This document shows positions 7,612-10,946 of a stretch of DNA of 10,946 nt, piece by piece (position 1 is the stretch's first letter; each line of letters starts with the position of its first letter). Source of the DNA: CAYOBW01 sp964402115 (lineage in GTDB: Bacteria > Verrucomicrobiota > Kiritimatiellia > UBA8416 > CAYOBW01); NCBI GenBank assembly GCA_964402115.1, contig CAYOBW010000242.1, positions 1-10,946 of the forward strand, written 5' to 3'. The notes under the pieces are model-generated. The model was given only the letters and a program-made list of their open reading frames with translations. It was not told where the DNA came from and made no database searches. Position numbers and translations under genes: made by a program.

Positions 7612-7643
7612 GGGCGTATGGACGCGGGGGGTAGAGGGTTGAC

Positions 7644-8954
7644 ATGACGTTCCTGTTCACTCTGATGTTCATGTTCCTGGTCTTCTGGCGGCCGCAGGAG
7701 TGGCTGGTGCCCTGGCTCTACGGCTGGCCGCTACTGGACGGCATCACGTACGGCGCCGTGCTGATGCTGCTCATGGAGTCCAAGGTGGGCGAGGTGCGCG
7801 TGCCGAAGGAGATGCCGCAGATCTACCTGCTGCTGGGCCTCTGGGTGGCCGCCGCCCTGTCGCAGATCGTGCACACCTACTTCGGCGGGTTGATGAGGGC
7901 GCTGGAGGATGTCTTCAAATTCTGCTTCTTCACGCTGCTCCTGCTGGTGGTGATCGATCGCCCGGCACGCCTCAGGACCATGTCCACGCTCATTGTGGGC
8001 ATGGCCTGCGTGATGGCTGTGCACGCCGTCATGCAGGACCGGACGGGGTCGGGGTTCATCGGCGCCCGTCCGCTGTGGATCCCCCCCATGCATGGGAAGC
8101 CCGCCTACATGCGGAGCTGCTTCTTCGGCATCTTTTCCGATCCCAACGATCTCGCCCAGATGCTCGTGACGGCCATGCCGCTGACGCTGACCATGCACCG
8201 GCGCATCGGCCTGCCGCAGGCGCTGCTGACCATCGGCCTCTGTTTCGTGCTCTACACGGGATTCGAGACCACGCACTCGCGGGGAGGGCTGGTTGGCCTG
8301 ACGGCATCGGCCGGTCTCCTGCTCTGCGGGTTGTTGCCGGCCCGGTGGATGCCGCGGCTGGCAGGGCTGGGACTGGTGGGCGCGCTGGTACTCTGCGGGA
8401 CCAAGGCTGGCGCGCTGCTGGACGCCTCGGCCCGTGAGCGCCTGGAGTTCTGGGGCTACGGCAACATAGCCTTCAAGCACAACCCCTTGTTCGGCATCGG
8501 CTACGATATGTTCTGGCAGATCGCCCGCGGGCGGCCAGCGCACAACGCTTTTGTGACCTGCTACACGGAACTGGGGCTGTTCGGGTACTTCATGTGGTTC
8601 AACCTCATCCAATTGGGCCTCACGGGCGCCTGGCGTGCGCGCGTGCAGTTGCGGCAGGTGGAGGGCGAGGATGCCGCTTACCTGCGCCGGAGCGTTGTGG
8701 TCATTACCGCCGCAACCGGCGGCTTCCTGGCCAGCGCCTACTTCCTTAGCCGGACCTTCATCTTCCCGCTCTTCTTCATGTTGGCCATGCAGAATGCGAT
8801 TCCGCTGATGGCCCCCCGCTACCTGCCCGACGGTGCGCCGCCGCTGATTGACGTCCGGCGGGACGTGTGGCTGCTCGGCGTGGTCTCCACGCTCATCAGC
8901 ATCTTGTATGTCTACGTTTCCATTCTGCTGCTCAATCGCACCGCGCATGGCTAG
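7644..8954 (+). CDS. O-antigen ligase / Wzy_C family membrane protein
   Basis: This 436-residue multi-pass membrane protein has the hallmarks of the O-antigen ligase/polymerase superfamily (WaaL/Wzy, Wzy_C domain). These are 'FSDPNDLAQMLVTAMPL' (164-180), 'THSRGGLVGL' (210-219), an arginine-rich start of the large loop 'SARERLEFWGYGNIAFKHN' (262-280), 'PLFGIGYDMF' (281-290), and 'AHNAFVTCYTELGLFGYF' (299-316) with the conserved HN. The N-terminus 'FWRPQEWLVPW' (14-24) resembles ligase-like proteins of exosortase-associated loci. Such enzymes transfer or polymerise lipid-linked glycans on the periplasmic side. The ATG follows AGAGGG by 5 bases. It is the first gene of the rightward locus. Whether it acts as polymerase, LPS ligase or protein O-glycosylation ligase cannot be told from sequence. 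Confidence 0.85.
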   Translation: MTFLFTLMFMFLVFWRPQEWLVPWLYGWPLLDGITYGAVLMLLMESKVGEVRVPKEMPQIYLLLGLWVAAALSQIVHTYFGGLMRALEDVFKFCFFTLLLLVVIDRPARLRTMSTLIVGMACVMAVHAVMQDRTGSGFIGARPLWIPPMHGKPAYMRSCFFGIFSDPNDLAQMLVTAMPLTLTMHRRIGLPQALLTIGLCFVLYTGFETTHSRGGLVGLTASAGLLLCGLLPARWMPRLAGLGLVGALVLCGTKAGALLDASARERLEFWGYGNIAFKHNPLFGIGYDMFWQIARGRPAHNAFVTCYTELGLFGYFMWFNLIQLGLTGAWRARVQLRQVEGEDAAYLRRSVVVITAATGGFLASAYFLSRTFIFPLFFMLAMQNAIPLMAPRYLPDGAPPLIDVRRDVWLLGVVSTLISILYVYVSILLLNRTAHG

Positions 8955-8957
8955 GGC

Positions 8958-8975
8958 GGCAGACGGGGCAGACGG
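8958..8975 (+). repeat. Two tandem copies of a 9-base unit
   Basis: GGCAGACGG is present twice in a row just after the stop of the ligase-like gene, followed by more G. It sits in the 72-base spacer before the next gene. It is probably slippage in G-rich DNA and no function is suggested. Confidence 0.5.
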
Positions 8976-9026
8976 GGGGCTCGCGTTCCGCGGCGCAAGA
9001 ACGGTTGACTGGCGGGTTGCGACATC

Positions 9027-9986
9027 ATGAGGCACCTTAAGCGTACTAGCAGTGCTGCGCGGGAGGACGGAACGCCGCCCGGGCCCGGCCACCCCGTGGC
9101 GGAACCGGAAGCGGGCGGCGGCGCGGACGGGACCAGTCGGCGTGCCGCGCGGCTGCAGCGCGGGGTGGCAGTGCTGCTGGCGCTCATGGTGGGAGTCGTG
9201 GTGTTCTGGGAGATTGCCGCGAACATGAGCCGGCAGCAAGCCGGACCGTTCGCGCTGAGCGCACGCGACCTCGAGTCCTTTGTGCCTTCTGGCCGGCCGT
9301 GGTCCGTGCGGTCGCTGCCCATCGCGCCCCGCCCCGAAGAGCCGAATATCGCGGCTTTTCTGCTGACGCCTCCGGATGGGGAGGGGGGCGTGCTGGTCAG
9401 GCTTGTGCACGGGTACAACATGCACGACTGCATGCGGCTCAAGGGCTACCGGGTGGAGTTGCTGCGCGCCGACCATGGCCAGGCAGGCGCAGGCGCAACG
9501 TCTCCAGCGCCGCCCCCCGGACAGGTGTGGCGGTTGACCTCGGCGATCGGCGACGTCGCCATCTGGGCCACGAGCATGCTGCGCGTCGACGATTTCCGCC
9601 CCGCGGACGTCGACGCGCGCAGCTTGCCTTTCCCCCGCCTGGCCGCGGGAGACGACACCCGGTGGTCCCCGCAGGGGCTGACCTGGAGCAGCCTGCGCCA
9701 CCCCGTCAGCAATCTGCAGCTGTTCCTGCGCCGCAAGTGGAGTGACGCCCGTTGTGACTGGCCGACGTTCCTGGGCCTGCGGCAGCCCGCGGGCGCCAGC
9801 GATGCGCTCCTGACCCTGGTGGCGGAATGGCGGGGGAGTCCGCTGAAGCCGGACGGCGAAGCGGCCGTTGAGCGCGCGGTGCTCGAGGCCCGCGACCTGG
9901 TCCTGCGGGATTTGCTGGCGTGGCGACGGGCGCATCCGCCCGTACCCGCGCGTACAGGCGCCGAAAACAGCCTCCGCCGGGAGTAG
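9027..9986 (+). CDS. Membrane-anchored periplasmic protein, possibly EpsI/exosortase-associated-like
   Basis: This 319-residue protein has a Pro/Gly/Ala-rich N-terminus (about 1-42), one membrane helix (46-63) and a long domain that should lie outside the inner membrane. I do not recognise the family with certainty. 'LVRLVHGYNMHDCMRLKGYR' (123-142) recalls the 'H.P..C....G' motif of EpsI proteins, with C135 as the counterpart of their cysteine. 'VWRLTSAIGDVAIWATSMLR' (167-186), 'DVDARSLPFPRL' (194-205) and 'LTWSSLRHPVSNLQLF' (218-233) look like conserved blocks. It lies 72 bases after the ligase-like gene, same strand, so it probably acts with it in surface-polysaccharide assembly. The ATG has only a poor ribosome site (GGCGGG), and a GTG start near codon 24 would remove part of the low-complexity tail. 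The coding call is good; the function is tentative. Confidence 0.7.
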   Translation: MRHLKRTSSAAREDGTPPGPGHPVAEPEAGGGADGTSRRAARLQRGVAVLLALMVGVVVFWEIAANMSRQQAGPFALSARDLESFVPSGRPWSVRSLPIAPRPEEPNIAAFLLTPPDGEGGVLVRLVHGYNMHDCMRLKGYRVELLRADHGQAGAGATSPAPPPGQVWRLTSAIGDVAIWATSMLRVDDFRPADVDARSLPFPRLAAGDDTRWSPQGLTWSSLRHPVSNLQLFLRRKWSDARCDWPTFLGLRQPAGASDALLTLVAEWRGSPLKPDGEAAVERAVLEARDLVLRDLLAWRRAHPPVPARTGAENSLRRE

Positions 9987-10059
9987 CGGTCATCCTGGCT
10001 CGGGTGCGGAAACGCTTGGGGCGTGCAGATTCCATCTTGCGCGGCAGCGGACGCCTTGG

Positions 10060-10079
10060 TACATTCAAAATGTATTGAA
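10060..10079. promoter_or_regulatory. Two overlapping AT-rich palindromes, candidate operator for the GbsR-type regulator
   Basis: In a GC-rich 180-base gap, TACATT-CAA-AATGTA (10060-10074) is a perfect 6-base dyad with a 3-base centre. It overlaps TTCAA-AATGTA-TTGAA (10064-10079), a perfect 5-base dyad with a 6-base centre. The element lies 87 bases before the regulator's ATG and is sharply AT-rich against its surroundings. A weak sigma-70-like pair, TTGCGC (10037-10042) and TACATT (10060-10065) spaced 17 bases, would place the operator over the -10 box. MarR-superfamily proteins often bind such dyads to control their own gene; that this is the case here is inference. Confidence 0.5.
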
Positions 10080-10086
10080 CGCAATG

Positions 10087-10106
10087 CCGTCCGAATTCAC
10101 GGATGG
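10087..10106 (+). other. Small leader hairpin upstream of the GbsR-type gene
   Basis: CCGTCCG and CGGATGG can pair over 7 positions (one G-T pair) around the loop AATTCA. It lies between the palindromic element and the regulator's start. No T-run follows, so it is not an intrinsic terminator. It may be a second protein site or have no function. Confidence 0.25.
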
Positions 10107-10166
10107 CGCCTGTGCCCCGCATACTTGACGGTGACGGAGTCTGCCCAAAACCGGCGAGGATGAACC

Positions 10167-10652
10167 ATGAAACCCATTGAGATGTCCCCCGTTGCGCGCC
10201 GCTTTATCGAGGAATCTGGCCACATCACGCAGGCCTTGGGATCCGGTCGCGTGGTGGGACAGATCTACGCCTACCTCTTCTTCAGCCCCATCGCCCGCAA
10301 CCTGTCCGACCTGCAAACCAACCTCGGCATCAGCAAGGGCAGCGCCAGCATGGGCGTGCGGCAGCTGGAGCAGTGGGGGGCGGTGCGCAAGGTCTGGGTC
10401 AAGGGCGATCGCAAGGATTACTACGAGGCCAACGACTGGTTCGGGCGGATCATCCGCAGCATGATCTTCGATGCCGTGGGGCAGCGCCTGAACGCTTTTG
10501 GCGTCATGCTCCAGCAGCTGGAGGCCGATGCCGCCCCGGCGCACGACCCCGACGCGGCTTTCGTGGCCCAGCGCCTCGCCCATCTGAGGGCGTTTCATGG
10601 CAAGGCCGAGAAGATGTGGACGAGTCCGATTTTGCGCACCTTGCTGGAGTAG
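10167..10652 (+). CDS. GbsR/MarR-type transcriptional regulator
   Basis: This 161-residue protein has a winged helix-turn-helix with the pattern of the GbsR family: 'SGRVVGQIYAYLFFSPIARN' (26-45), then 'LGISKGSASMGVRQLEQWGA' (53-72) as the recognition part, then 'VRKVWVKGDRKDYYEAND' (73-90) as the wing. The C-terminal helices should mediate dimerisation. Its ATG has GAGGA about 7 bases upstream. It sits between the polysaccharide genes and a glycosyltransferase on the same strand, with only 10 bases to the latter. It therefore probably regulates this locus and perhaps itself through the palindromes at 10060-10079. The effector is unknown: choline sensing is known for Bacillus GbsR but need not apply. 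The family call is firm; the target is inferred. Confidence 0.88.
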   Translation: MKPIEMSPVARRFIEESGHITQALGSGRVVGQIYAYLFFSPIARNLSDLQTNLGISKGSASMGVRQLEQWGAVRKVWVKGDRKDYYEANDWFGRIIRSMIFDAVGQRLNAFGVMLQQLEADAAPAHDPDAAFVAQRLAHLRAFHGKAEKMWTSPILRTLLE

Positions 10653-10662
10653 GGGGACTGCT

Positions 10663-10946
10663 TTGCGGATCCTTTTCGTGGCGCTCGCCGACAGCGTGAC
10701 GACGGTGCGGTGGCTGGACCAGCTGCGTGGCACGGGGTGGGACGTACACCTGTTTCCGTCCGAAGGGCAGCCTCACCCGCACGCGGACTTGCGGGACGTG
10801 ACACTCCACGATGTGGGTCTGTGGCGACCGGCCGAGGCGGATGCCTCGGTACGCTGTGCGGGTGTGTGGCCGCTTAAGCGCGGCGCCTACCGGATGCAGC
10901 GGTTGGCCGAACGGACCGGCGTGCTGCCCGGCAATCGGGTGTGCCG
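10663..10946 (+). CDS. Glycosyltransferase, GT4-like N-terminus (cut by window edge)
   Basis: The frame runs open from a TTG at 10663 to the right edge (94 full codons). AGGGGG at 10651-10656 sits 6 bases before the TTG, and no ATG gives a better start, so TTG initiation is likely. The translation begins '(M)RILFVALADSVTTVRWLDQL' with '.RGTGWDVHLFPSEG' after it. This is the first beta-strand, glycine-poor loop and helix typical of the acceptor-binding N-terminal domain of GT-B (family 4-like) glycosyltransferases, which commonly start 'RILFV...S.HT.RW...L...GW.VHLF'. It would add a sugar to a polysaccharide or its lipid-linked precursor on the cytoplasmic side. It follows the regulator gene by 10 bases, so the two are probably co-transcribed. 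The catalytic C-terminal domain is not in the window. Confidence 0.8.
   Translation, partial: MRILFVALADSVTTVRWLDQLRGTGWDVHLFPSEGQPHPHADLRDVTLHDVGLWRPAEADASVRCAGVWPLKRGAYRMQRLAERTGVLPGNRVC

Larger units (their letters stand above)
7015..7643. other. Divergent intergenic region, no confident gene
   Basis: These 629 bases separate the leftward hyf-type operon from the rightward polysaccharide locus and must hold promoters for both. I found no strong sigma-70 promoter by eye on either strand. Several short open frames exist. The least implausible is on the minus strand at 7416-7114 (100 residues, with 'PDCGQTFRIVRREAAPGRPK' near its end), but it lacks a good ribosome site and resembles no family I know. 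A small dyad GTTTG/CAAAC near 7345-7357 is followed on the minus strand, after some 8 bases, by a run of six T, which is at best a weak leftward terminator. No tRNA, insertion sequence or CRISPR-like repeat is visible. Confidence 0.6.

Noticed and set aside
7731..9935. A 734-residue minus-strand open frame
   Set aside because: It runs opposite the ligase-like gene and the EpsI-like gene, both of which have membrane helices and family motifs. It has no recognisable domain.
1..10946. CRISPR arrays, tRNA/rRNA genes, insertion sequences, attachment sites
   Set aside because: I looked on both strands and saw no repeated spacer structure, RNA gene signatures, transposase motifs or long terminal repeats.

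Overview
The window is high-GC bacterial chromosomal DNA with two divergent gene clusters separated by about 630 bases without a confident gene. Nothing marks the taxon firmly. The combination of a GbsR-type regulator, an O-antigen-ligase-like protein, a possible EpsI-like protein and a 'RILFVA...S..T.RWL' glycosyltransferase reminds me of Verrucomicrobiota/Kiritimatiellota (PVC) or similar exopolysaccharide-rich Gram-negatives. That placement is inference.

Left cluster (1-7014, all minus strand). This is the membrane arm of a hydrogenase-4 / formate-hydrogenlyase-like, complex I-related complex. Transcription order is: a 226-aa regulator joining a MerR/excisionase-like helix-turn-helix to a PTS EIIA type-2 domain; a HyfB-type antiporter-like subunit (670 aa); a second HyfB-type subunit (647 aa); HyfC (NuoH-like); HyfE (NuoK-like); and the first 219 residues of HyfF, which runs off the left edge. 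Most genes overlap or lie within a few bases of each other, so this is almost certainly one operon. The exceptions are a 68-base gap after the regulator and a 97-base GC-rich gap before hyfC. The peripheral arm (HyfG/HyfI, ferredoxin subunits) is outside the window. It therefore cannot be decided here whether this is a true [NiFe] hydrogenase or an 'Ehr' complex (energy-converting-hydrogenase-related, lacking the NiFe cysteines). Two full-length HyfB-type subunits in tandem, where E. coli has HyfB and a shorter HyfD, is the notable layout.

Intergenic 7015-7643 holds the divergent upstream regions. It contains small inverted repeats just upstream of the HTH-EIIA gene, a weak sigma-54-like site, and a GC palindrome before the ligase gene. 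I see no gene there that I would defend.

Right cluster (7644-10946, all plus strand). This is a cell-surface polysaccharide locus: a Wzy_C/O-antigen-ligase family membrane protein, a membrane-anchored periplasmic protein with a possible EpsI-like cysteine motif, a GbsR/MarR-type regulator preceded by two overlapping AT-rich palindromes (a good operator candidate), and the start of a glycosyltransferase that probably uses a TTG start. Together these suggest regulated assembly and export or ligation of an exopolysaccharide. An exosortase itself is not in the window.
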